From Lineus longissimus (Eukaryota > Nemertea > Pilidiophora > Heteronemertea > Lineidae), in the NCBI RefSeq assembly GCF_910592395.1, contig NC_088319.1:13642001-13706000 (forward strand): a stretch of 64,000 nt of DNA. Reading direction: 5' to 3'. Positions 26,187 to 35,900 of the stretch are shown one piece after another (the first letter of the stretch is position 1; each line of letters begins with the position of its first letter). The notes beneath the pieces are model-generated. The model worked only from the letters and a program-made list of their open reading frames with translations. It had not been told where the DNA came from and did no database searches. Both the position numbers and the translations under genes were made by a program.

Positions 26187-29100
26187 TCCCACAAAACTTA
26201 ATCTGGGGTTTCAACTATGAAATAGCTAGGGTTTGGAAGTGAACTTTTCTCTATATGATATGTCGGCACAGGACTTTGGGCAAAGTGCAAACTGGTCAAT
26301 TCAGTGCTATCCTAGCTTTTTGATTGTTCGCACCCTGAAACCGTTTTCACTGCAACAGTGTCTCAGAGCCTTTTACAAAACTTCCACACTTGTCGTCTCA
26401 GACATATCAAAAGCACCTTAGCAGAGGTTTCGTGACGGAGATATTAAACTGGCCTTCAAAAGTGCATGCATATATAACTTTACCAATACTTTGAGTTTTC
26501 TGATATGCCTAAGGTTACTAGGATGCAGATTATTGTAATAAGCCTATCATTTCTTCTCAACAGTATCATGAAAAGTAATCTCCACTTGCGATTTCTTAAA
26601 TCCGAGTCTTTTGATTTTGCTTTGTGTTTCTCAGTCTAGTATACGTATGCTGAAGAAAAAAGCACACGCATGACGTTTCGCTTAACAAATTAGATGGAAC
26701 AATTTAAGCACGAGAGCGGGGAGCGCCTTCTTTTTAAATTCAAAACCGTCAGATCGCCTTATTTTGATTTGCATTACCGGCATAAGATCAAAATTAGAAA
26801 GACACAAGTGAAGGACTAATACAGGGTTTGATCTAATAACGCACATTGGAGTCGCTTGCGTTGTAGGTTACTTGACAAGTGCCATCGTTCGCTTTGTTTG
26901 ATCACGTTTCTTGATCATATAATGCGGCGGTTAATGTACCCCTGAATCACCTACCCACGCCAAGGCGCGAACTCACCAAGAAATACGGCTGCATGGTTCA
27001 GGCGCGGCAGCAGCTTTGTTAGCGGGGATAGTCCTTGAAGATATCTTTCAGATGAATTCCGTTTTCAAATAACGGTTTATCTACAGAAATGTCAATATCG
27101 TAACGTCGTGTCGATAGAGAGTCGGCTAAACATGCCGGTTCGTCGATAACCCAAGAACGATGCACACACACGCCGTCACTGCCCAAGGTTTGCACCGAGG
27201 ATGCGCATTTGAAAAGTCACGTTTGGAAACCTGCATGGATCAATGTGTGTTTTGATGAAAATACCATGCGATCAAAGAATATTTCTTGAAAAAGTTTCAA
27301 TACCTTTACTGGGCGAAATACGAATAAATTGTTTTCAGTTTTTTCAATGAAAAAAAAGTATATATGTTAATCTACCATTTTTATTCTCAGTTACTTTCTT
27401 TTGTTGAAGCCAAAATCAGTCTACCGGGTACACCGATCCTTCGCCTATATACCCTGACGTGCTCACCTGCCTGTATAGGTAAGACGATCTGTCACGTATT
27501 GTGTTTTTATCGGGGAAACTAAAGATCGATTGACGAATAATGGAAAGATGTTGCTGTCTTCTGTTAACCTCAGCATATGATTTGTCGCTATACATCTCTA
27601 TACAAAAGGTCGGTCGTATCAGGCTTACGTACAGTTTCCGAGCATCTTTTGCTAGCCTGCATAATAGCTTAGAAGAATTCATTTGGCACGGAGTTTATTC
27701 TTGACCATCTTGACGAAGGCCCCGTGAACACAAATACTTCTATAGAACTCTACACCTTGACCAAAAGGATGCTTAGAGGCGTATATCGCAATATTTTACA
27801 TGTATTCGGCGTTTACCCTGATTTAATCTCAGCTGACAACCTGGAAAGCCCCAAAAATATCGTAAGGGTCTTATCTTCGCAGATTTCACGAAAAATTTCG
27901 ATTTTCGATTAAAAGCTGCAAATGCAAATTTGATCGGAAAAAATCCGAATATTTGCTAATCACTCTAATGAATAGCCGCGTGAAAATCTAACTGCAGTAC
28001 TTAACTCACGGGCATGTTATGGCCCTGCGAGCAATTGCCGCTGCTATACAACACGTCTTTGACGAATTACGTCCGCCATCGGGCATACGTTCAACAACAA
28101 AACATATCGATCCAAGAACGAATTGCATTAAAGGCTGACAATATTTGTACCAACGCAATCAGTTGAAAAGCATGATGTCACGCAATAAAATGTTATTACC
28201 TGTCAATGTCATGATCCTCATCTAGAGCGTCGACGCGTGTTTTAGCCAATATTAATTTCGAAAAAAAGTCCGTGATCTTGGTAACGCCATTTTGATCACC
28301 GAACGCGTCGTGCAGAATTTGATAAACGCATTCGACCAGAGTTTGATTGAAGGCATAACATCTAAATATAGACTGAGAATTTGGAACTTAGAAAGGTCAA
28401 TAACTTGTAAGTGTGCTTTTTCATAAAGGAGAACTCAAGTTTCTCTGAACTCTGATGATATTATTCTTATTGATTTCATTGTAAAGATCAAACCAGGACG
28501 AACATATGATATCTCATGTAAAACCTCTCCACACAGACAATGTGGGTCATTTTGTCCGTCATACTTTTTGAGTGACTATTAATTAACCATTTTGACTGAG
28601 CACTTCTGTAATGCAAGAGTACAAAATGCTTTTTGATACACGGCGGAGCTATCAGTTTAATTTAATTTCGTCGAGTTAATTAAAAGATAATTCGCAATAA
28701 CTCATAACTTGCTTACTTTTTGTAGCGATAACGACAACAAAAAAGATAAATTCATAATGTAATGACGTAATTATCAAGATCGATGGTTCAAACACAGAAA
28801 CTTCCGACAATAAAAAGTTATTTATTCAGTAATGAAACTCGTTTGGCTGATTAAATTCTTGCAGAGATGAAATTGGTTACATTAAATTCAAAAATATAAC
28901 GACTGAGGTTTTTATTATCAATGTTATTTACCATGATTATTACAACGCGGTTCTAAGTGATAGTCGCGTGTTTTAAATTTACGATGAAAGAGCGATCGAG
29001 TTGATGATCTACGCTGTGATCACACACACGGGACAATGCATCACTGACATGGAGGGGAAAATATTTCACACACGCTCAAACAGGCATTAACCGGAGTTTG

Positions 29101-30807
29101 ACGTCACATTCACGTCACGCTTTTTGTCATTATTCTATTAACGTAGTATCAATTGGTCATGGATTTTTCATCGAGAAATTCACATGTATGAACACGATCT
29201 ACCGCTTCACCTCAATGACACAATATATCGAATAATCCATATCCAAGACGTAAGGACACGATTCATGAATAAAACCTGTTTTGATTGGAACCTTGAGTTC
29301 AGCGTCCGTCTTTGAACAGTAACGCTAATTATCATGATATAGATGGTATTTGAGCGTATCACTTAGCCCGTAAGAAGATCGCTTGTTATGTAGCGCTAAT
29401 ATTACCGTATGTGGGCATATATCGACCAATAAGAGTGTCAATGGCCCAACAAAGGATGTCCGGGGTCAATACAGACATGAACTGAGCACGAATGGCCGTA
29501 GTATGAAATATCTTTGATAGGATCAAGGGAGGTGCATTTACAACTGAGAACACCGAATATGGCAAAGTCAATACCCATGACGATCTTAGATGATGTACGC
29601 TTCCTGTTGCGTATCAAATGTTGTGCGTAATTTTTTTGCTGCATGTCATTGGCATAGTGTAGCGTCGAATAATATACGATCGATATTTGTCATAATATTG
29701 GACAGATTTTGTTTTTTTTCTTTCAAAATGTAGCCAGGGGTGAAATATTTATTCTATTTTCCTTTTAGGGAAAACAGCTATCTTGGATTGATGCAGACAA
29801 CCTTGTTTGGGTGGATGAATGCTTGATTACTGAAAAGTTAACATTCTTGCCGGCTACATTACAAATCGAATTCACATGTGCGCCCACTCTGATCAATAGT
29901 AATCCTGCGCTCCGATCATACATGCACCAAACGCCACAGAGCTTACACTACGTAAAGTCTCGACAAACAGCTGTTAGAGTTCTCGTGGAATAGCTTTTGA
30001 GCTCGAGTGTTTTCCTATCTGTCTATTTGAAGTATTACCACGCGCGTGCTGGGAAATCTTCATATTATTCACAACGTTGAAAAAAGAATAATGACGGTCA
30101 GTTCTCCACAGATCTGTCAAAATATCAGTCAGGCGTGGGCGGATTTGATGCTTCAATGATGAGCAAAACACCTCTAGGGAAGTAGTGCTAAACGAAAATT
30201 TGGTGATCAGTGAAATCATTGTGCTACTGCGGCGTGGTCCTGACGAGCTGTCGCAAAAAGCCAATTTGAAAGGTTCTCGACACTGGCCTGATCGTGCCCT
30301 GATCAATATGAGACGGTCACCGGATGTGGTTTGTTAGGTACGGAGATCGAAACGAGAGTGGCGTGATTCCTTCATCGATTGGATCATTAGGGAAGGTCGC
30401 CGCCAGCCCTCTCATCTCAGCTATCCGTTAATCAAGCCACGGACGGCCTTTTGTTCGTGTTCACCCAATTCAGTATTAATTCTGCGACCCGCCAGATGTC
30501 TGCCCTCTTTAGTTCGCGATTCGCGATAAATTCTTTTGGTGGAATACAAAATTATATTCGGTGGTTTAAAAAACATACATTTTGCGATGATACTATAACA
30601 CGCGCTAAAATGTTGCTCTTTACGGTTACTTGCAATTCGAAAAGTATTCCGTGACTGAGAAGTTTTATAATTAGGTTTTCTTGGTTTGCTATCCGATCGT
30701 CGTGGCAAAATAATGGTTTTAGGCGATGAATTTCGAGAATGGGGCAGAACTTGTAATATCGATTCCCGATGTGACCTCTAGTTACTGGACCAACTTAAAC
30801 AGTATAT
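26187..30807. other. no gene seen
   Basis: About 4.6 kb without a gene I can support. It contains a CRE with an adjacent half-site at 29,099-29,117. Frames such as 27,416-27,682 and 29,974-30,306 (minus) are uncharacteristic and of chance length. Confidence 0.55.
29099..29117. promoter_or_regulatory. CRE plus half-site cluster
   Basis: A full TGACGTCA at 29,099-29,106 is followed within five bases by a CACGTCACG half-site. Clustered CREs are commoner in real cAMP-responsive promoters than single sites, but no gene is seen near it. Confidence 0.25.
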
Positions 30808-30887
30808 GATTAGGTAGTGTAGTGGTGATCATTCTCGCCTAAAGCAGGCAGCTGATATAACAAGCTCCGAATTCAAAATTCCCTAAC
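30808..30887 (+). pseudogene. tRNA-like relic, closest to tRNA-Gly
   Basis: An 80-base stretch has tRNA dimensions. The first bases (TTAGG, 30,810-30,814) can pair with CCTAA (30,882-30,886) like an acceptor stem. An A-box-like TAGTGTAGTGG follows at 30,815-30,825, then ATCATTCTCGCCT, which resembles the D-arm to anticodon-arm run of animal glycine tRNAs. The B box (GAATTCAAAATTC, 30,869-30,881) is badly eroded, having lost the TTCGA core, and A-to-B spacing is about 54 instead of 45. It is therefore not a working tRNA. It may be a tRNA pseudogene or the head of a SINE. Confidence 0.45.
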
Positions 30888-31748
30888 TGCATAAGATTTC
30901 ACGAAAGAATTGCCAATACTCGCTTGATAAACATGATCAATTGGGGAGTGTTCTTTAACGGTTGAGCTATCCAATATGCCAGAAATTGTATCATATTACC
31001 GTTTATTGGAAGGGAGCATGTTTTGTAAGCAAATGCCTGATGGGTCATGACAATTCTGTTCTTTTTAGCGTATCAATAGAAAGATGTCCCTTGTTCCTGC
31101 ACCACTTGCATGAATGGTATGATATTTCATCTAAGAAGATGCCAAAGCTTTTGTCCGGCGACAAAGTAATCAACCAACGGAGTGCACTGACCTTTTCTAC
31201 CACCCGGACCTGTATGACCAGTATCATTATCCTTAACCCGTTTTATTGGTAAATCTTTTAACCGTAAACACTAAAAGATAACGGCCGCATGCAGAGGATT
31301 CGATTTTTTTGTATAGGAATTTGACTCGGCGATATTGGACATGCTTCATCTTACGGGTCTCTGATCGCAGTGCGGAGGAAGACTGTAGAACCGAGAATAG
31401 CGAGCTATTGGAAAGGATTCCGATAACAGGCACTTGATACACCTATTCAAAACGAAAAACGATGGCTTGTTATTTTGGAAAGAAAAGCGGTCATTTAATA
31501 CATGGTCAGTGTGTCCGTGTTCCAATTTTTGCCACAGTTTGGTATGCATAGCAGCCGTATCCCACACGGCTTATGGTTCCATAACAAAATGCTGTTGCAT
31601 CCGTGATACTGTTACTGACATTACTTTCGGCCGACTGTACTGAGCCAAACCAATAATTAGTAGTGAATCCGGTTTCGGCCTATGGGGTGTTCAACTTGAA
31701 TGAGCACATGTGTGCATAAGAAGGTACCTTTCTCACTTATCGTCTCAC
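30888..31748. other. no gene seen
   Basis: Short overlapping frames on both strands only. No motif or repeat noted. Confidence 0.55.
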
Positions 31749-31750
31749 TA

Positions 31751-32025
31751 CACTGTAAAAATTAATCAGTAAAGATAACTATTTGATAGTAATTTTTTTA
31801 CTGCTCCGGTAGATTTTATTGTACGAACTTAGGAATTAGTTGTATTACTATCGAAACAGAAATTCTTAACCATTAATTCTAATTCATTTTTTTACAATTT
31901 TTTGAGCTAGAAGAACTAGGTAATGGTTATTTTCACTACAATATTTACTGAGTTCACAAGTTGTACAGTAGGAACTACAACACAAGATCTAGATAACTTG
32001 TTTTTACTGATATATTTTAAGAGTG
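31751..32025. mobile_element. TA-flanked MITE (Tc1/mariner-like ends)
   Basis: A 275-bp AT-rich element. The left end starts CACTGTAAAAATTAATCAGT. The right end, reverse-complemented, starts CACTCTTAAAATATATCAGT, with about 19 of the first 24 bases matching. Both ends abut TA (31,749-31,750 and 32,026-32,027), the target duplicated by Tc1/mariner elements. The match extends two bases beyond the TA on each side (AC/GT), so the true end could be ACTACACT instead. No transposase is encoded. Internal runs such as GTAATTTTTTTACTG echo the terminal motif. Confidence 0.65.
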
Positions 32026-32027
32026 TA

Positions 32028-33147
32028 GTTGTAAGACGAAGCAATGGATATCTAATGTGTCCGCTAAATGATATGGGCTAGACGAAATGTAATCAATAAC
32101 ACTTAAAGTACATACAATGGATGGCGAAGACCACGTGTCCAATACTCAGTACAATGTGCCACGCTGGAGAAAATGCCATATTGAGAAGACCCCCTTCTGC
32201 TAAGCGCATCTCGGTGATTTTGAATAAGGGACGCAGTAATTGAGACCATAAGCTACAATACTGTAGATAATAAGATGTCATTACTATGGGTAGTGGCGGC
32301 TAACCGCGCTACAGCCGACCTCAATTAGCCGGCAGTATGGTCAAAGCAAGTCTAGTCTACAGTCGCATCCAGAAATAAACGCACGCCTTGGGTTCCAACT
32401 CTTGCGCACAACTATTCGTCAATATTTTCTAATCGAATTATCTGAACTATACTTGATCGGTTCGAACGTGAAATATTTCTCGTGTATGGGATGGTTAGGT
32501 TTTAGTGATGGTCTACATTATATAACTTGATAATATTACCATTTAACAATCCTTATTTCTTGACTGAATTGGTCAGGTCTTTAGGTCATAGTTTTGGTCT
32601 TAACTTTCACGAAAGTGACTTGCAATTTAGAAACTCCCTCTTTAACAACAATCCCCATTGGTTCATCAATAATTTCGTTACCTATGATCAGCGAGCCCGA
32701 AACATGACATCTTTTTCAAGTCTGACTATTTAGGGAAAAAAAGAAAACTACTCGAAGAAATCTGCCAAGACTAACATTTTACGCACAAGATTTCAAATTG
32801 CTGTAGACTTATTTACTTCCGAAAGCGACAACAGTCGTCGTACGCTATGCGATCATCAATAATACAGTCGCCTTGAGGCTGTCTTCTGCTCTGATAATGA
32901 GTCGGCGATGAGTTTTCGTGTCCCTGCATATCTATCGTGTCTGTACAATAAGCTTGAGTAAAGAGAGGGCAATAGGTGCTAAGCCAAGTGGATAAGCGAA
33001 TGACGTATCCCGCTTTTCTATTTTTATTGCCGCCACTTCTGGAAGATGCGGGGAGGACTCCCAAGCGTCACTGAACAACTACATACATGTGTAATGAGCT
33101 TTCTTTGAGAGCGAAGGACTCCATCGTAAGCTACTCACATTTCTCAC
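32028..33147. other. no gene seen
   Basis: Short frames only (32,093-32,281 minus, 32,527-32,733 plus, 32,813-33,064 minus), none recognisable. The right edge is the insertion point of the 2.75-kb element. Confidence 0.55.
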
Positions 33148-33214
33148 CCAGAAGTATTAGGGTAGCAGGAAGGGTTGGGCGTTTGTGGTTTCTGAGTCTG
33201 AGGGGGTTGGTGTC

Positions 33215-33276
33215 TGTTGACTGTGCTTTAAGAGAGACTAGGCATGGCGCCAGTCTCTCTTAAAGCACAGTCAACA
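33215..33276. repeat. perfect 25-bp-arm hairpin in copy A
   Basis: Arms at 33,215-33,239 and 33,252-33,276 (starting TGTTGACTGTGC) are exact inverted repeats around a 12-base loop, AGGCATGGCGCC, which is itself partly palindromic (GGCGCC). The identical structure is present in copy B. It lies 67 bp inside the left edge and could be a subterminal recognition structure. Confidence 0.85.
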
Positions 33277-33655
33277 GGCATTTGGTCTCAGTATTTGGGT
33301 TTTGATTGCCATGACTGTACCCCTGTAAAAGTCAGAGGAGAAGTTTGGAATGATGAAAGCATTGAAGAAGAAGAAATGTTATTATATATTGAGGAAAGCA
33401 AAATTTATTATGAGACTAGAAGGCAGTGTCCTGACTTGATTATTTTGAAAATGGCAGTCTGAACACATTAAAAGGTGGAACATGGCATTTTATCGACTTT
33501 GAAGTGTTCCGCAGTTAAAGGGAGACTATAGGCAGCAGCTAGGTAGGCAAGATAAAGTCATACAAATTTGCCAATAGGGGTCAGTCATATCTCTAGGCAT
33601 GGCGCCAGTCTCTCTTAAAGCACAGTCAACAGGCATTTGGTCTTAGTATTTGGGT
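33240..33655 (+). repeat. 61-bp direct repeat pair inside copy A
   Basis: Bases 33,240-33,300 recur at 33,595-33,655 with a single change. Both begin in the hairpin loop and include its right arm. The left arm of the hairpin can therefore pair with either copy, giving two alternative foldbacks. The block between them includes AAAGGGAGACTATAGGCAG, echoed at about 34,106 (GAGACTATAGGTGAAG), and ACCCCTATTG is repeated in inverted sense near 34,263. Confidence 0.8.
33244..33462 (+). CDS. 72-codon open frame in element copy A, unrecognised
   Basis: This frame starts at an ATG located in the loop of the 25-bp hairpin. The product is acidic in the middle (a run around ESIEEEEM) with a C-x-x-C pair near residues 22-25 (CHDC). 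In copy B the same frame is kept (73 codons): the only differences are one substitution in the C-x-x-C (H to Q) and a 3-base indel, which preserves the frame. That weakly hints at coding, but no family is recognisable and the frame is short. Confidence 0.2.
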   Translation: MAPVSLKAQSTGIWSQYLGFDCHDCTPVKVRGEVWNDESIEEEEMLLYIEESKIYYETRRQCPDLIILKMAV

Positions 33656-33810
33656 ACAGAATCAAGGCAGAATCAAGGCAGCTCAGAGAGCAATGATTGA
33701 ACGATGCTGTGGACAAGTCCAAGGATACTGAATCAGTCACGACCAACTTCTCATCAGAAAGCGTCACCACCAGCATATTCAATGTTCAGTTCCAACCTGT
33801 ACCAGTCCAA

Positions 33811-35502
33811 TGCACGCCTGTCATGGTCAGCAGTGGTCAGCTTAGCGCGATATGGAACATTCTTCCGAAACTCAAGCGAGGGAAGTCTGCTCATTAGCCT
33901 ATCTCGTGCACTGCTCCTTCTTGTCAAACATCGTAGTGAAATCGTGGTACAGTGGGGCGTCCTCGAGGATTGCAGCTGGTCGGACAGACGTGAGGTGGAA
34001 TGTGGGCGGCTGCACTTCTTCGTTGATGTGCGATGGCAGATAGCACAGTTGTTGCGTTGCATGACAGCTGAAAGTGAATGTGATATCATAGAACTGAGGC
34101 GTTTGCAATGAGACTATAGGTGAAGTAGAAGCAAGGAGTGAAATGGGCCATCTTCCAGTGACTAATATACAGAGTAAGGGCACTGGGTGTTGTTAGATTC
34201 AGCATTGAATGTATTCCTCGTACAAGCGTGAATAGTGTGGACATACAGTGAGAGGTGAGAGACCCCTATTGACTACTTCTTGTAACTTTATCTTGGATAT
34301 TATATTAGTGTTGAACTTCTAGCCATGGATTATGAAGAAATTGAAGTTGTAGGCATGGAATATGAAAAATTATTCAACGTTGAAAGACATTATTCCATGA
34401 GGCTTTGCCGTGATCGCAAAGGACGCGACGCGATTGGTTCACATGCTAATGAGGTATGATAATGATAATTACCTCTATAATGCTACTTGGATAGCGACTG
34501 TGTCGTTGATTGCAACAGTGGTCTATGTCAATGTGTGCCTGTAATGTCAATGAAGTATGATGAGGTGATGACGATAGTGCAATTGACTAGGTGGCGCATT
34601 TTAGAATCAGCAGTGAGCACTGTGTGTAACATGGTGGAGGCAGCGGAGATAATAACTGTGTCGAAAGTATTGTTATAGGGCCTTCCCTAGGCCCATGGGG
34701 TTAAATTTACAATCCACGATTAAAAAGACGTAGTTTGATCGCATTCAACTATAAATCCATTGAACAGTTGTGTTCCTTGGCTTTAGTCAACCGATGACCT
34801 TTTGTTGGGCCATGATCGGGGATTGTAAACTGTAAATGTATTATGGACTGGGAGACGGGGGAAACACAAGTGAAATAGACCAAAACAAGTGATTTTGGGC
34901 CTTTGGTTTAGACGCATGCCCCACATGCGCCATGCGGGATTATGCGGGATTATACGGTTCATGTGAACTTGTTGACATCTACATGATCTAGTGCCGTTAT
35001 TGGTCATGGTACATGGTAGGCCTAATCATCATGGCAATATGTTTCAGGAAAAGCTCGGAGTAAAATGAACTGCCGATGAATAATGATGTTGTTCATGTTT
35101 ACCATGTTTACTATACATAGCCATAGGGTATGCACTGGCCAGTGCACTTTCTGCACGTCGTCATGGTCATGTACGTGATACCTTGCATATTTTGTTTTTT
35201 GAATGCGCATGCTTTTTGGGCAAAATCACTTGTACCAACACTAATGAATAATGTCTTCTTATCCCTATGACTCCATACACAGTGAGGGCATTGTCCCATT
35301 CTCATCAAATGGTAACTTATTGTACCGTATTAGGGTGGAAGTTGGGGAGCAGATACCTACCGCTGCACGGCTGTCATAATCAGCATGCAGTGATGAGCTT
35401 AGCGCGATATGGAACATTCTTCAGAAACTCAAGCGAGGGAAGTCTGCTCATTAGCATATCTCGCGCACTGCTCCTTATTGTCAAACATCGTAGTGAAATC
35501 GT
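33811..35502 (+). repeat. ~135-bp internal direct repeat pair in copy A
   Basis: Bases 33,811-33,945 match 35,364-35,502 (sharing TTAGCGCGATATGGAACATT and GTCTGCTCATTAGC) with several substitutions and a 4-base insertion in the second unit of copy A. Copy B lacks that insertion. Between the two units lie a frame at 34,487-34,678, a hairpin GGGCCT-TCCCT-AGGCCC (34,678-34,695) and a repeated GCGGGATTAT. Confidence 0.8.
35131..35146. repeat. 16-bp perfect palindrome in copy A
   Basis: TGCACTGGCCAGTGCA is its own reverse complement and is kept in copy B. A dimeric-protein site or a replication/transposition signal is conceivable. Nothing else supports either. Confidence 0.6.
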
Positions 35503-35509
35503 AATGGAA

Positions 35510-35534
35510 AACGTCTGGCTTTGCGCCAGACGTT
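35510..35534. repeat. 10-bp-stem hairpin in copy A
   Basis: AACGTCTGGC and GCCAGACGTT pair perfectly around a TTTGC loop. The same hairpin lies at 52,435-52,459 in copy B. It sits exactly where the second internal direct repeat ends, marking a module boundary. Confidence 0.75.
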
Positions 35535-35869
35535 GAGACTAATAAGTGAAGAACTAGTAGGTAAAGAACTTCTACTTGCGCGAGACTGCTCTGATAAAAT
35601 TATCATTGCAGAGACTACGGTGACGTACACATATATTTTTTACAATCAAAAATGCCCTCAAAAGACGACATGGAATGATTATTTTATTGATATTTCCTAC
35701 TATATACCTTCCAATTATCACTTTATACTAATAGATCGGCGTTAGGTCGCATGCTTTTCTTTCCTGGTGACACTATAAAGCAAAATAGTTGCAACCCCGT
35801 AAATGCGCTATAAGTCCAATAATAAGTGACGGTGACCCGTTATAAATGTTTTGCCAGCTTCGCTTTTTT

Positions 35870-35882
35870 GCCGCTACGCGGC
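35870..35882. repeat. GC-rich hairpin near right edge of copy A
   Basis: GCCGC-TAC-GCGGC follows a run of six T and precedes GCGTTGGGCCCTTGCGTC, where similarity between the two copies ends. A stem-loop close to one end in the absence of terminal repeats is a Helitron-like trait, though the stem here is only 5 bp. Confidence 0.6.
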
Positions 35883-35900
35883 GCGTTGGGCCCTTGCGTC

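Larger units (their letters stand above)
33148..35900 (+). mobile_element. 2.75-kb modular repeat element, copy A
   Basis: This 2753-bp segment recurs almost unchanged in the opposite orientation at 52,069-54,820. Similarity stops abruptly at both edges (CCAGAAGTATT on the left, CCCTTGCGTC on the right) and the flanks are unrelated, as expected for a mobile element. There are no terminal inverted repeats and no target-site duplication that I can see. Inside are a 25-bp-arm hairpin, two pairs of internal direct repeats, a 16-bp palindrome, a 10-bp-stem hairpin and a GC-rich hairpin 18 bp from the right end. A 3' hairpin without TIR or TSD recalls Helitrons. Copy A continues CTAG after the last shared bases, but copy B does not end in CTRR, so that class is unproven. 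No transposase or Rep is visible, so the element is non-autonomous. Confidence 0.8.

Noticed and set aside
33754-34111. Overlapping frames of 94-135 codons inside the element
   Set aside because: They overlap on both strands and several frames, and the differences between copies that I checked in them are mostly amino-acid-changing, so none stands out as coding.
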